From: Bactericera cockerelli
Lineage: Eukaryota > Arthropoda > Insecta > Hemiptera > Triozidae
Direction of reading: 5' to 3'
Length of the DNA: 64,000 nucleotides
NCBI GenBank assembly: GCA_024516035.1
Contig: CM044955.1
Coordinates: 50,631,074-50,695,073, forward strand
Shown: piece by piece, positions 52,549 through 63,015 of the stretch
Position numbering within the stretch: position 1 is the stretch's first letter
How the letters are laid out: each line of letters starts with the position of its first letter
Made by a program: the position numbers and the translations under genes
Notes under the pieces: generated by a model
The model's input: the letters and a program-made list of their open reading frames with translations, nothing else
Told to the model about the DNA's origin: nothing
Database searches by the model: none

Positions 52549-55469
52549 TTACTGTGACTCATTCTGTTTCAGCTTCTACTACTCAATCAGCTCCTCATAA
52601 CCACTCTAATAGTTCTGCCTCTCGCACTTCTGCTTCAACGCAATTTTCTATTTTTTATCAAAACGTCCGAGGCTTACGGACAAAGCTCAGTCTAACACGA
52701 TCAGCTTTGCCTATCGACAGCTGTGACGTGTTTGCATTTGTTGAAACTAATCTTACATCTTCTTTCTTCTCCTCAGAACTTGGTTTTGCGAATCATGCTG
52801 TCTACAGATGTGATAGAAATCTTAGGCTCTCCAGTAAAAAAAGCGGTGGTGGCGTCCTTCTTGCCATCAGTAACAGCTTTTCTTCATCATCGATCTCGTT
52901 TTCTTCTGACGGATTTGAACAACTTTTTATTCGTATGACAGCTAGTAACTGCAGGGATAATTTTATTATTGGTGCAATTTATATACCTCCCACTTCTCCC
53001 CCTCAACTTTTCTCCTCCCATTTTGACGAAGTAGACCGTCTTCGCAATCTTTATCCCAATGATACTTTCATCTTGCTGGGAGACTACAACCTACCTGAGC
53101 TCTCCTGGTCCCATTGTAGCCCATTGCCGGCCAGCTCTACACCTCGTAGTTGTATTTTTTTAGATCAGGTCTCTTTCTTAGGTCTTACACAGTTAAACAC
53201 GTTTCGAAATGATAGTGATAGAATCCTAGATCTTGTTCTCTCTTCTTCTCCAGAGAGATTAACTGTTGAGCCCTCTGAATCTTACTTGCCAGTTGATAAG
53301 CACCACCCTCCTCTTCTAGTCTTTTGTTCTCTTGTCAGCGAAAATGTTTCTGGTACTGATGACTTTGTTGGTTATAATTTTCGCAAAGCACCATACGTTT
53401 TCATGAATAATATCTTCTCAGGTTTTGATTGGTTATCTATTTTAAATTCTCCAAATGTTGAGGACAATGTAAATCTCTTCAATAAATTCATCAATGACTT
53501 CATTAAGGTATTTGTTTCTCCTATTCGCCTCAAGCGTAATACTTTCCCTGTCTGGTTTTCGCACGACCTGAAATCTCTCATTTTTCAAAAGAAATATTTC
53601 CATAGGATGTATAAATCTACTGGAAATAACTCTTTTTACAGGGAATTTTCCCGACTTCGCGAGCTTTGCAAAAATGAGTCTTCCCGTTGTTATTCTTCGT
53701 ACATTTCATCAGTATCTCAGAATATCAGAGATAACCCACGTTACTTCTGGAAATTTGTTCAAAATCTTCGTGGTGGTTCAAGTCTTCCTAAAGTTCTTAA
53801 ATATAAGGAAATTGTATCTTCATCTGTTTTATCTTCTGCAGATTTATTTGCCAAGCATTTTCATTCAGCTTTTGTTGACGCTCCTCTCTGTTCTCCTGAG
53901 TTTTGCTTTGAGTCATCTGATAACATTTCATCTATATCTCTTACACCTTCCGAAATCCTAAAGAAGCTGAAATCTCTCAGTGTTCACAAAGGTATGGGCC
54001 CCGATTCAATTCCTCCAATTTTTTTAAAACATTGCTCACATTCTCTAGCCTTTCCCCTTTCAATATTATTTAATCAATCTCTTGAGCAAGGCGTATTCCC
54101 GACACTTTGGAAAAGTTGCTTTGTCACTCCTATACCCAAAAAAGATGGTTCTAAAAATGATGTCACGAACTATCGTCCTATATCTATCCTTTCAACGATC
54201 CCAAAACTTTTTGAATCAGCAGTTCTTGACAAACTTCTTCCCTTTTTCACACCTTTAATAACTTCTCGTCAACATGGTTTTATACCGCATAAATCTGTAT
54301 CTTCAAATCTTCTTTGTTACCTTAATTTTATCTCTGAGCACATTCATGATTCTCAGATTGATTCCATTTATTTGGATCTCACGAAGGCTTTTGATCGCTG
54401 TAATCATAGAATTCTTCTCGACAAATTATCTTCTTTTGGTGTGTCAGGCTCTCTTCTTTCGTGGTTCTCAAGTTATCTCTCAAATAGACAGTGCATGGTT
54501 CGCTTAGGTTCTTCTTCAATTTCTCAGCCTTTTGTAGCATCATCTGGAGTTCCTCAAGGTTCTCACCTAGGTCCCATACTTTTTCTTCTTTTTATTAATG
54601 ATGTCATCAATTGCTTATCACAACATGATGTACAATTTCTTCTATATTGTGATGACCTCAAAATCTATCGCCAAACTCGCTCTGATGAGGACTCAATTAT
54701 TCTTCAGTGTGCTCTTGATTCTCTTAAGCATTGGTTCGATCTAAATCTTCTTGATGTTAATCCCTCAAAATGTAGTGTGATTTCTTTTACGCGATCTATG
54801 TCCCCTCGCTTTTATCCATACACTCTTGAAGGTAGTCCACTTTCACGAACCTTCTGTGTTAGAGACCTCGGAGTTCTGCTTGACAGCAAACTCAATTTCA
54901 TCTCTCATATTGACCATATATGTTCAAAAGCGTCTCAAATGCTAGGTTTCATATCTCGCTCTACTAGGGACTTCCCAGACTGTCACTCCTTCAAAATCTT
55001 ATACTGCTCATTGGTTCGAAGTGTCCTTGAATTTTCATCACCTGTCTGGAATCCTGCGTTTAACTTGCACTCATGTAGAATCGAAAGAATTCAACACAAG
55101 GCTTTGAAGACTATGAGCAGTAGGAATAGAACTCCTGACCTTTCCTATTCTACAATTGAAAAGACTTTCCATTTACTTCCTCTTTCAATACGTCGAGAAA
55201 TGTTCGATATGATCATGTTTTCTAACATTCTTAATGGTAGGGTTGACACACCTGATCTTCTAGAATCCATTAATATTCATGTACCTGGCTACAATGCCCT
55301 TCGATCGTATCTACCTTTTAGACCTCCATTTGTAAGAACAACTTATCTACAAAATTCACCTCTAATACGCTTTCAGAGGACAGCTAATTCTATAAACAAC
55401 CATGTCGACCTTTTTTCAGCCTCAGTATCAAGCATCAGGCATTACTATGATACCAAGCCTGAGGAATGA
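52515..55469 (+). CDS. Element 2 ORF2: endonuclease-reverse transcriptase
   Basis: About 980 aa, read here from the -1 frame at the heptamer; the alternative non-AUG start would be GTG at 52554. APE-type endonuclease: FYQNVRGLRTKL, FVETNL, FILLGDYNLPELSW, then VDKHHP where SDHxP is usual. RT: TPIPKKDGS, NYRPISILSTIPK, QHGFIPHKSVSSN, YLDLTKAFDRCNH (first Asp), SSGVPQGSHLGPILF, LLYCDDLKI (catalytic DD, with Cys where Ala is usual). The C-terminal thumb region (LGVLLDSKLNF... RSVLEFSSPVWNP) is complete. It makes cDNA at nicked target DNA. No in-frame ATG precedes the endonuclease, which supports translation coupled to ORF1. Confidence 0.92.
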   Translation, partial: LFQRGRNLHNLITVTHSVSASTTQSAPHNHSNSSASRTSASTQFSIFYQNVRGLRTKLSLTRSALPIDSCDVFAFVETNLTSSFFSSELGFANHAVYRCDRNLRLSSKKSGGGVLLAISNSFSSSSISFSSDGFEQLFIRMTASNCRDNFIIGAIYIPPTSPPQLFSSHFDEVDRLRNLYPNDTFILLGDYNLPELSWSHCSPLPASSTPRSCIFLDQVSFLGLTQLNTFRNDSDRILDLVLSSSPERLTVEPSESYLPVDKHHPPLLVFCSLVSENVSGTDDFVGYNFRKAPYVFMNNIFSGFDWLSILNSPNVEDNVNLFNKFINDFIKVFVSPIRLKRNTFPVWFSHDLKSLIFQKKYFHRMYKSTGNNSFYREFSRLRELCKNESSRCYSSYISSVSQNIRDNPRYFWKFVQNLRGGSSLPKVLKYKEIVSSSVLSSADLFAKHFHSAFVDAPLCSPEFCFESSDNISSISLTPSEILKKLKSLSVHKGMGPDSIPPIFLKHCSHSLAFPLSILFNQSLEQGVFPTLWKSCFVTPIPKKDGSKNDVTNYRPISILSTIPKLFESAVLDKLLPFFTPLITSRQHGFIPHKSVSSNLLCYLNFISEHIHDSQIDSIYLDLTKAFDRCNHRILLDKLSSFGVSGSLLSWFSSYLSNRQCMVRLGSSSISQPFVASSGVPQGSHLGPILFLLFINDVINCLSQHDVQFLLYCDDLKIYRQTRSDEDSIILQCALDSLKHWFDLNLLDVNPSKCSVISFTRSMSPRFYPYTLEGSPLSRTFCVRDLGVLLDSKLNFISHIDHICSKASQMLGFISRSTRDFPDCHSFKILYCSLVRSVLEFSSPVWNPAFNLHSCRIERIQHKALKTMSSRNRTPDLSYSTIEKTFHLLPLSIRREMFDMIMFSNILNGRVDTPDLLESINIHVPGYNALRSYLPFRPPFVRTTYLQNSPLIRFQRTANSINNHVDLFSASVSSIRHYYDTKPEE

Positions 55470-55785
55470 TAATGTTTCTTTCATCTTTTATTTTATTTAC
55501 TCCTTTCACTTAATGTATCTTTTTCATCAATACTTTTAAGTAATTATTATTATTAGCATGAATAAGACTTAGATATAATGTTTTTAGTTTTAGCTTTTTA
55601 AATAATATAGCTTTAATTTTACCTTTTTTAGACATAATAGGTTCTACTGTAGTTAGGGAAAATGTTTGTAAAAGTTAGTACTGGGTACGCCCGTTTAAAT
55701 GTATAAATAAATAAATAAATAAATAAATCTACAGAGAAATGGTTGGTATGCGATTTGACATGTCAACAGAGGGAAGAGGAGGAAC

Positions 55786-55789
<4 letters not shown>

Positions 55790-55863
<74 letters not shown>

Positions 55864-55868
55864 GGGAG
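55790..55868. repeat. (GA)n microsatellite
   Basis: About 38 perfect GA dinucleotides. Confidence 0.97.
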
Positions 55869-55999
55869 AGAAAGAAATCGAGATACTAGAAGGAAAAATG
55901 ATAATAAAAAATGTAAATTATTCAATTTTTATCATGAAAATTTACGTCAGTCAAATCTGTAAGTTTGGCAAAAAAATGCACACAGTTTGACAGAATAAT

Positions 56000-57240
56000 G
56001 TAAAATTATAACGCAGGCACGAGTGTACAAACAACACAGACAAGACAAATGCATTCACATCCTGACAGATGACTCATTGCATAACATAAAGCCTGGGACA
56101 ATGTTGCACTGAAACAATCATCAACAATGTAAGCTTCTGAATACCTGGTGGGTATTACCTACCTCAACCTCAGACAGTCGCGATGACAGGAAAAATAATG
56201 GGTTGGTGAAATAAATATGAGTAGGAGAAGTGATGACAGTGGTGATGAAGAATAGGAGAGGGAGAATGGGAGAGATAGAAGAGGAAGAGGATTGGCGTGG
56301 AAAATACCCAGGATAAATCTAGCATTAATAAGAAATAGGAGAACGAAAATGACAAGGAAAGAAAAAGGAAGATAATGTAAGATATATAAGAGGTAAAGTA
56401 GAACAAACATATAAAAAACAGAAAAGTAGGATTCATAACATAATTATTTTATACTACCACCATAGGATGAATCTAGAGAAAGCACAGGAGATAAATAAAA
56501 ATGAAGAGGAAAATGCGAAAGAGTGTAAGAGAGAGCATAAAGCAGAATGTGAAGAAATACTTGAGAAATCGCGTGTGAAGAGAAAAAAAAGAAAGAAAAA
56601 AACGTAGAAAAACAGAATGCGAGGGGAAAGAGAATAATTAATGAAATAATACTGTCCCAATTGTTCCTTACACTTTGACATGCTTCCGTCCATCATGGAA
56701 TGGTAAACCAAAGTTGGCTGGAGACCAACAGGCCCCACATTAACTATTAACACGGGGTTGAGCCGGGGATAGCATCAGGAGTTCCGGGAATAGCTCCCAG
56801 GATTTCTTACTCCACATCTTCCAGGATCTTTGCAGTATTAACTGGACTGGAATATCGTTATTATTGTAAGGATTACATCCACGCAGCATGAAAGCACAAA
56901 GGCTCCCCTCTCCTGCCTCGGCAGTCATGGCAGAATAATTACACATCATAAAAGCCACGGGCGGGATTTTCCTTGGATCTTTCACAGAACGGAGGAAACA
57001 GAAGCCAGGCTAATCAGAATATGCGAAAATAAGATATTCTGCTTTTTTTTTTCTTAAATAAAAAGAAAAAAGAGCGTCTGTTTCAAACGAATATAGAAAA
57101 GAATAGAGACAACAGAGTTAAAACAAGATGTCTGTTTCTGGAGGCAGCGGGGGAAAAAAAAACCTCATTTAAATTTCAAGACCGAGAAGACAAAGGTGCC
57201 TTTCGGCTAACCATCTGAATGTTTATACGTTATTACGTTG
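56000..57240. other. Sequence without recognised genes
   Basis: GA-rich at 56210-56640. A minus-strand open frame at 56740-56985 (81 aa) is less AT-rich than its flanks but carries no domain I recognise. Confidence 0.5.
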
Positions 57241-57244
57241 TGGA

Positions 57245-57560
57245 GTGAGGAGCTGATACGAGAAATAGAGCGAGGGAGAGAGGGGGGAAGAGAGTGAGAG
57301 AGAGAAAGGGAGGGAGAGAGTGAGAGTGAGGGAGAGAGTGAGAGAGAAAGGGAGGGAGAGAGAGAAGGAGAGAGAAAGGGAGGGAGGGAGAAGAAGAAAG
57401 AGAGGGAGAGAGAGAGAGAAAGAAACAACGATGAAGGATAATATATAGAGACAATAGACAAAGGGAAAGAGAGCAAAAGCTTTGGAGAAAAAATGTAAGG
57501 CAAAGAGAGGAAAGAAAAAATAAAAACAAAAGGGAAGAAAAATAAGGAAATAATGATAGA
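57245..57560. repeat. GA-rich microsatellite
   Basis: GAGAGAGAAAGGGAGGGAGA-like blocks; overlapping Ser/Leu-rich frames are artefacts. Confidence 0.9.
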
Positions 57561-57744
57561 GGAACAAAATAAAGCTCATTTGAATGTCAAGTTCACAAGC
57601 ATTTCTTCAAGATAAAATATTATCACTATCATATATTTCGCTATTACCAGTATTATTATTATTATAGACAAAATACTCCAGCAAGAGCTTCTGGAGGAAA
57701 CAGAGAGGCCTTGGAACATGGGAAGGGAGGGGAGGGACAGTGGG

Positions 57745-57875
57745 AATTAAGCTAATATAAAGGAATGAACTAGGAAAATAGAACTATAGTTTCTCCATAA
57801 AGCTTATAGTGTTAGCATGTACAAGGTGTAACTGAAGCTAATATAAAGGAATGAACTAGGAAAATAGAGCTATAG
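57745..57875. repeat. Local direct duplication
   Basis: GCTAATATAAAGGAATGAAC plus TAGGAAAATAGA occurs at 57749 and again at 57837. Confidence 0.8.
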
Positions 57876-59059
57876 TGAGAATAAATGTTTATCATTAGCC
57901 ATATTTTAAATAGGTATAGTTAATAATGAAGGGAGCTCTATATCTACAAGATGTTGCAGTGTATAGCATTTTATTTTGTTAAAAAGTTATGGCTAAATCA
58001 ATATAGAAAGAGAGTATCGATTTTCCAAAACATTGAGATTTTTATACATGAAAATACAATATTATTATTTAACACTTTATTGGTCATGAAAAAAAAAGGA
58101 CAAGAAAAAAAAAGAACACAATAGAATATGTAGTGAACCAAGGGGCGAGGTTAAATCATATACTCGTATGTGTTAATCAAAACTACTGAAAACTAGCTTT
58201 ACTAAAGCCCGTATTTTTGAACGACCCTAAAACAAATTTAGTGTGAGTGGTCCGGATACGCGTGCGCAGTGAATCATATCAGCCACAGAGACAGAATTTA
58301 TTTTGAACTTAAGTTTTGAACGCTTCTCACAAATCTTGAGAGCAGCTCAGCGCATGAGCAGAAACCATTTCAGCCAGAAAGATGTAGATATAAATATAAA
58401 TGAACAACACGTTTCTTTGCATTTCCAATCAGCTGACCCTAAAAGTGAATGAAATTTGTTGAAATTTTGGAGTTCGGAAATTGGTCACTTTACAACTGCC
58501 GGTGATTTCTCATCGGTATTTTTGAAATTCGTGAAGACACATTATAATATTTCTTGGAAGTGATTTTACTTCCTAACTATTATTGTATTTTATTTATTTA
58601 GCAAATAGATAACCTTTTTAACAAATTTGTGATAATCCCTTCCCTTATAATTATGCTGGCAATATTCGAGAAACAAACAAAACGCTAATTTTGCACCGCC
58701 AAGAAAGAAAGAAAGAAAAGCTTTTTTATATACCTACGTATATCCACGTATTTTCTTTGGGAAGACGAACATCTTTCAAGAGATATCCTTAATTTTGAAT
58801 GGCCTAATAGACCCTGAAAGACCTGAAGACATCTGATTAAGAAAAAAGTTTGCTAACAAGTAGTTTGGACAAACTAATTTACAATAGACATGTTGTATTT
58901 ATTGAAAGTTAAATATTTGTCATTATATTCTAAATATTAATAAAAAATATTATATGTATCTTTTAATCAAGTATATATGCAAAAAAAAAAAAAAAAATAT
59001 TTTTACTGTACCCTCCTCATTTTAGGACAAAGGTAGCATTTACCTATCTCGTTTTTTTT

Positions 59060-59248
59060 TTCATATTACGACGGGGGTTTTACCCTGCGATCGTAGGAAA
59101 CTCACAAACCTTCTACCCACATTAACTTCAGCCAGCCTGGGTTGGGTCGAAATGCCAGCATCACGAAGTCTTCACCTGGACGTTGCTTAACTTTGGTGGT
59201 CCCACGAGAACCGGTGCGTTTACAGCGCCATCAACGCTGGCTGTATCT
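59060..59248 (-). mobile_element. 5S-rRNA-derived SINE
   Basis: Minus strand: AGCCAGCGTTGATGGCGC, CACCGGTTCTCGTGGG, AAAGTTAAGCAACGTCC, then GGCTGGCTGAAGTTAATGTG and CCCCCGTCGTAATATG tail and A-run (59060). Confidence 0.85.
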
Positions 59249-59424
59249 GGTTTATTTGTGATTTTATATCACAACGTATGTCGGTAGGTTGACGAAATTT
59301 CAAGTAACATATTAATTTTTTATTCTCGTATGTCACAAGTGGTCGTCTCTACCAATACTCATTTTTCCACACCAGATATTAGTGAACCACGTAACATCCA
59401 AAATACAGATATAAAAAAGTCTAA

Positions 59425-59965
59425 TTCCTCCGGAATTCAAACTCAGCTCACTTCAATGTAAGTCTGGTGCGCTAGACCAGCGGTCGGCAACCTGGGGTCC
59501 GCGGACCCCCGGGGGTCCGCGAGAGCTAAATTGGGGGTCCGCGAAGCCATTTCAGGATTTAAAAAAAGAAGAAGTTCAAACGTGAATTTTCTCTTGTTTC
59601 TCCCGAGTGTCGGGACTCCCAATAATCCCAATTCATAGTGAATGTTTATTAAGTTTAGTTCTCCTTTGATTTGTGCGTTAGGTAGGTGGTAGGTCAGTGA
59701 TTAATTTTCTTTTCGTTTTATTTTTGTTTTTATTTTCGTTTTCTTGTTTCAATGAAGAACCAAATCCATTAAGAATCTTAATAACCATTTACATATCTAC
59801 CTACTTTTCTTTCATACACCCCCCCCCCCCCCCCACGCTTTTGTAAGGTGGGGGGCCCTTAAAAAATTTAGAGATAAGCTAGGGGTCCGGGAAGTTCAAA
59901 AGGTTGCCGACCGCTGCGCTAGACCACTCGGACACTGTGACTCCTGACACCGTCGAGCATAAAAA
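59425..59965 (-). mobile_element. tRNA-like SINE split by a hAT element
   Basis: Minus strand: GAGTCACAGTGTCCGAGTGG, TCTAGCGCACCAGACTTACA and GAGTTTGAATTCC form a tRNA-like head (Leu/Ser-like A-box region) once the insert 59478-59916 is removed. Confidence 0.7.
59478..59916. mobile_element. hAT-type MITE with 8-bp target duplication
   Basis: 439 bp, termini CAGCGGTCGGCAACCT / AGGTTGCCGACCGCTG, flanked by CGCTAGAC at 59470-59477 and 59917-59924. Terminal CAG...CTG repeats with an 8-bp duplication are the hAT pattern. No coding frame. Contains a C-run at 59818-59833 and GGGGTCCGCG repeats near the left end. Confidence 0.95.
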
Positions 59966-60127
59966 GTCTTTGAAGGGCTTGGGAAATCATGAATAATGAG
60001 TACATTTGGTAGATACCTGTGTAGAAAATAAGTAAAATGCAGAACATTGAAAAGAGAACATTGGATAGTGATAAAACAATGAATTAACATTTTTCTTTAT
60101 TAATAAATTAATTCAATTATTGAACAA

Positions 60128-60295
60128 TAGATAGCACAGTTTGAGTTGGACCGGGAATAGCTAGCATCAAGATTGTCCAAAATTTAAATGGTCACCCATC
60201 CGAGTCCTGAATTCGCTGGACGTTGCTTATCATAATCGACGGAACGAAAACTGGTGAATTCAACGTGCCATTGACACTGATATCAAGATTCAACG
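60128..60295 (-). mobile_element. 5S-rRNA-derived SINE, 5' portion
   Basis: Minus strand: AATGGCACGTTGAATTCACC, AAGCAACGTCCAGCGAATTC, AGGACTCGGATGGGTGACC: a good C box. The tail is short. Confidence 0.8.
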
Positions 60296-60805
60296 TGCCT
60301 GTGAGATATAAATTGTAGGTACTTCTTTCGCTGAGAAGGCTGAGATCGAAATAGTAATAATTATTTTCAAATTGGCTTCCATCTCGGAAAAAACTTGTTT
60401 AAATTCTTAAAAAGGATAAAGAAATTTAAAACTATTAAACAAGAAAAATCACCAGACAAAAATTATTTTTGAAAAGATTAGAAAATGTAAACAATAACAC
60501 AGATGATTTTCACACAGAGGTGAAAATACCCTCTGTGCGAAATGGGCCATATTTCATAGAAAAATTGTAATTGCTCGTGAGCAAAGAAAATGTTTCCAAG
60601 CTTTATTTTTAGCTTTGTGATGGACATGTACCTTTTACTTCCATAGAAACAAAAGCTTTTGATATTTGATAAAAGAAAAAACTCTTTATTGTACTCAAAA
60701 CTTTTTTATTGTAGATCGAAGCAACTCCTTTGGATTTCGGAAGAAAAAGCATTTCCTTCTTTTGAATAGGGCCCAATATTGCGCCTGTGCGGAAACGGAA
60801 TCGAG

Positions 60806-61248
60806 CACTGAGGTCATATAACATAGAGGGAACCCGAAGTATCAAGATTTGCGTTCAAAAGGGACCATCAGCTGATTTCAAAATCAATGCCGGACTTGTA
60901 GTAATTTTTCTCTCGCGAAAGAGTGGGTACCTAAACTACCTAGTTCTTATGAGATAATATTTTTACTATTTTCATACTTACATATTAGTAATTTCTGTCT
61001 TTGCTTCCTCTTTTACTTTCCTTATTTTCTACTTATTATGTTGTAATATAAGAGTTGGTATCTGACGTGAAAATTAAAGATGTTTAGATGTCCGCCTTTA
61101 CATGAAGTAAACAAAAAATTCAAATAAATTGAACCAATCAGAAGCCGGGATTTGTTGAAAGAGGGACCATCAGCTGTTCAAAGTTAGACGCATAAATTTG
61201 TTCAACTCGAGATAGGTAAGGTTCCCTCTATATTATATGATCTCAGTG
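60806..61248. mobile_element. MITE with CACTGAG termini and 8-bp target duplication
   Basis: 443 bp, termini CACTGAGGTCATATAACATA at left and the inverted CACTGAGATCATATAATATA at right, then shared GAGGGAACC. Flanked by GAATCGAG at 60798-60805 and 61249-61256. An inner repeat (GGACCATCAGCTG, 60863 and 61166) lies in direct orientation. No coding frame. Confidence 0.9.
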
Positions 61249-61824
61249 GAATCGAGAGATTCATAAGTCACAATTTATATACTTAATTGGCCAAAAAATT
61301 TCAAAATCCCGACGGTTGTCCCTAAAGTAGTTTTAGGGACGTTCAAAAATACGGGCCTAAATCTATGCTGAACTTGGGACTTGAAACACCGACCACCAGG
61401 TTACAAAGTCCGCCGCCGCCTCATCCATCAAGCTACTGAGGTCGGTCATAGATACAAGTATGTATGTATTATGATAGGTATGTATACTAAATGACAGTTC
61501 CGATAAATATATCATAGGTTTACAACGTCAGAGAGCCACTCAAAGTTTTGCTGAAAATTGAACTCTCGTGTTGGAAAATTGTTCTCAATGTCAGGACTCT
61601 GAAAATTATTCTGAAGCTCTTCGAGTTAAATTCCATGGAAAATGTTCCATGGGAAATGTACCTCGACTTGACAGGTTTCCGCGAAAATTCTCAAAGTGTA
61701 ATGAAATACTCGATTAGAGTTTGTCAGGTGTCTGATTGATATTGATGAATTTATAGGGTTTTCTCTCTCAAGATTTCTATTATTTACAGGGATACCATAA
61801 ACTATAATAATTACTCATTTCTAT

Positions 61825-62030
61825 AGTCACCGTGGCCGAGCAAGTTGGCACACGAGGTATTGCACACATGGTGACCTGGGTTCGATCCCCAGCGGGCCAG
61901 GAATTTTTCTGCTCTGTACTTGGATTCACTCATACCTTGTGAGGAAAATTGAGTAGCTTCTTTGATTTGAGCAGCGACCAATGGCGAAATTTATAGACAA
62001 ATACAAGATATTGTTTATTAAATAGGTAAA
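61825..62030 (+). mobile_element. tRNA-derived SINE, family A
   Basis: GTCACCGTGGCCGAGCAAGT, GACCTGGGTTCGATCCCCAG (B box), then the body GTACTTGGATTCACTC and GAGCAGCGACCAATGG; sister of 1755-1952. Confidence 0.85.
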
Positions 62031-62174
62031 TTATCCTATGAATCTACGCTACCCACTAAAATTTTGACATAATGAAAAAGCATCATTGTTATTAATTGTT
62101 CCTTTACTGTAGAGAAACCTGCAAGCCGATAGACCACAGACCGCATTTCTGCTATGATAACTATGCGGAGTATG

Positions 62175-62350
62175 CTAATCTGCACATTTTCTACCACCTA
62201 ACCCTCAGAGTCTAATTATTATGTGGTCACAAACTCAAATTAATGAGGAAAAAATCATGCACTGGGTAGGATTCGAACCAACGAATCCCTACGCTACCTG
62301 AATTACCAGACTAGCGCATTAATCACTTCACTTGACTACCAGTGCAGTTT
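62175..62350 (-). mobile_element. SINE family C
   Basis: TTCTACCACCTAACCCTCAG...AGTCTAATTATTATGTGGTC...GTAGGATTCGAACC...ACTAGCGCATTAATCAC. The family tail past 62175 is missing. Confidence 0.85.
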
Positions 62351-62649
62351 TTTTCATTCTAAAACGCACTTTCTCAACTCCTGTTATTCTGCACAAATAA
62401 GCTTTTCCTTCACCCAACTCAAACACAGAGAAAATCCAGAATATATCACATGCATATTTTTCGTTCACCCCAAGATAATATGCAAAATATATTTACCCCA
62501 TGATAATATGTAAAATATTTTGCACAAAGTTTCAAGGTCTGATGAACATTGTCAGAACGAGAGCTTCTGTGCAAACAATATTACAGTGGCACACGGGAGG
62601 TTGCATACTGCAGGAGAGAACTTTGAGACAGAATTGTCTTCTTACCGCG

Positions 62650-62820
62650 CGGCATGTGAGTTAAGTTAAAGTTATCATAGTTGTGTTAATCACTTTCGTG
62701 ATATCACAACTACTCAAACTCGCTTTACTAAATCTACGCTGAATCCGGGACTTGAACCACCGACCTCCAGGTTATATATTATGTCCGCCGCCTTATCGAC
62801 CAAGCTACTGAGGTCGATTA
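62650..62820 (-). mobile_element. SINE family B
   Basis: Minus strand: GACCTCAGTAGCTTGGTCGA, TAAGGCGGCGGAC, CTGGAGGTCGGTGGTTCAAG, then body CTTTACTAAA (plus) and GTTAACTTAACTC end. Head to head with the next copy. Confidence 0.88.
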
Positions 62821-62869
62821 CCGCGCAGCATGTACCACGTATTTCAGGGCTGTGAGCTTCCTATTGTTA

Positions 62870-63015
62870 ACCAAACTCAGTAGCTGGATCAATAAGGCGG
62901 TGGACTTGTAATCTGGAGGTCGATGGTTCAAGTCCCAAGTTGAGCATAAATTTAGTAAAGGGAGTTTCAATAGTTGTGATATCACTACTGTGATCAACAC
63001 AAATATGGTAACTTT
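62870..63015 (+). mobile_element. SINE family B
   Basis: CTCAGTAGCTGGATCAATAA, GGACTTGTAATCTGGAGGTC, GATGGTTCAAGTCCC, GTAAAGGGAGTTTCAATAG, AACACAAATATGGTAAC. With the copy at 62650-62820 it forms an imperfect 360-bp palindrome. Confidence 0.88.

Larger units (their letters stand above)
51000..55730 (+). mobile_element. CR1/L2-like non-LTR retrotransposon with intact reading frames (element 2)
   Basis: ORF1 (51208-52548), ORF2 (from the -1 frame at 52515 to 55469), a short AT-rich 3' UTR and a tail of AAAT repeats (55700-55728). Neither ORF has a stop or frameshift, so this is a recent, possibly active copy. The 5' end could not be fixed; 51000 is approximate. Its ORF1 shares SGNH blocks with element 1 (FSDSMGRDL vs FGDSMGRDL; HFTRHG in both), but the two ORF2s are clearly different lineages. 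Confidence 0.9.
58207..61356. mobile_element. DNA transposon (~3.15 kb) with inverted termini and 5-bp target duplication
   Basis: Termini GCCCGTATTTTTGAACG(A/T)CCCTAAAAC in opposite orientation at 58207 and 61356; target duplication CTAAA at 58202-58206 and 61357-61361, placed in a SINE. No transposase frame is seen, so non-autonomous. At least four younger elements lie within. Superfamily not assigned. Confidence 0.85.
58160..61450 (-). mobile_element. SINE family B copy split by a TIR transposon
   Basis: Left piece 58160-58206 (GTGTTAATCAAAACTACTGA...CTAGCTTTACTAAA) and right piece 61357-61450 (CTAAATCTATGCTGAACTTG...CTACTGAGGTCGG) join at CTAAA into a normal family B copy like 62650-62820. 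Confidence 0.85.

Noticed and set aside
56740..56985. 81-aa minus-strand frame as an upstream cyclase exon
   Set aside because: No transmembrane helix and no similarity to cyclase N-termini; left unassigned.
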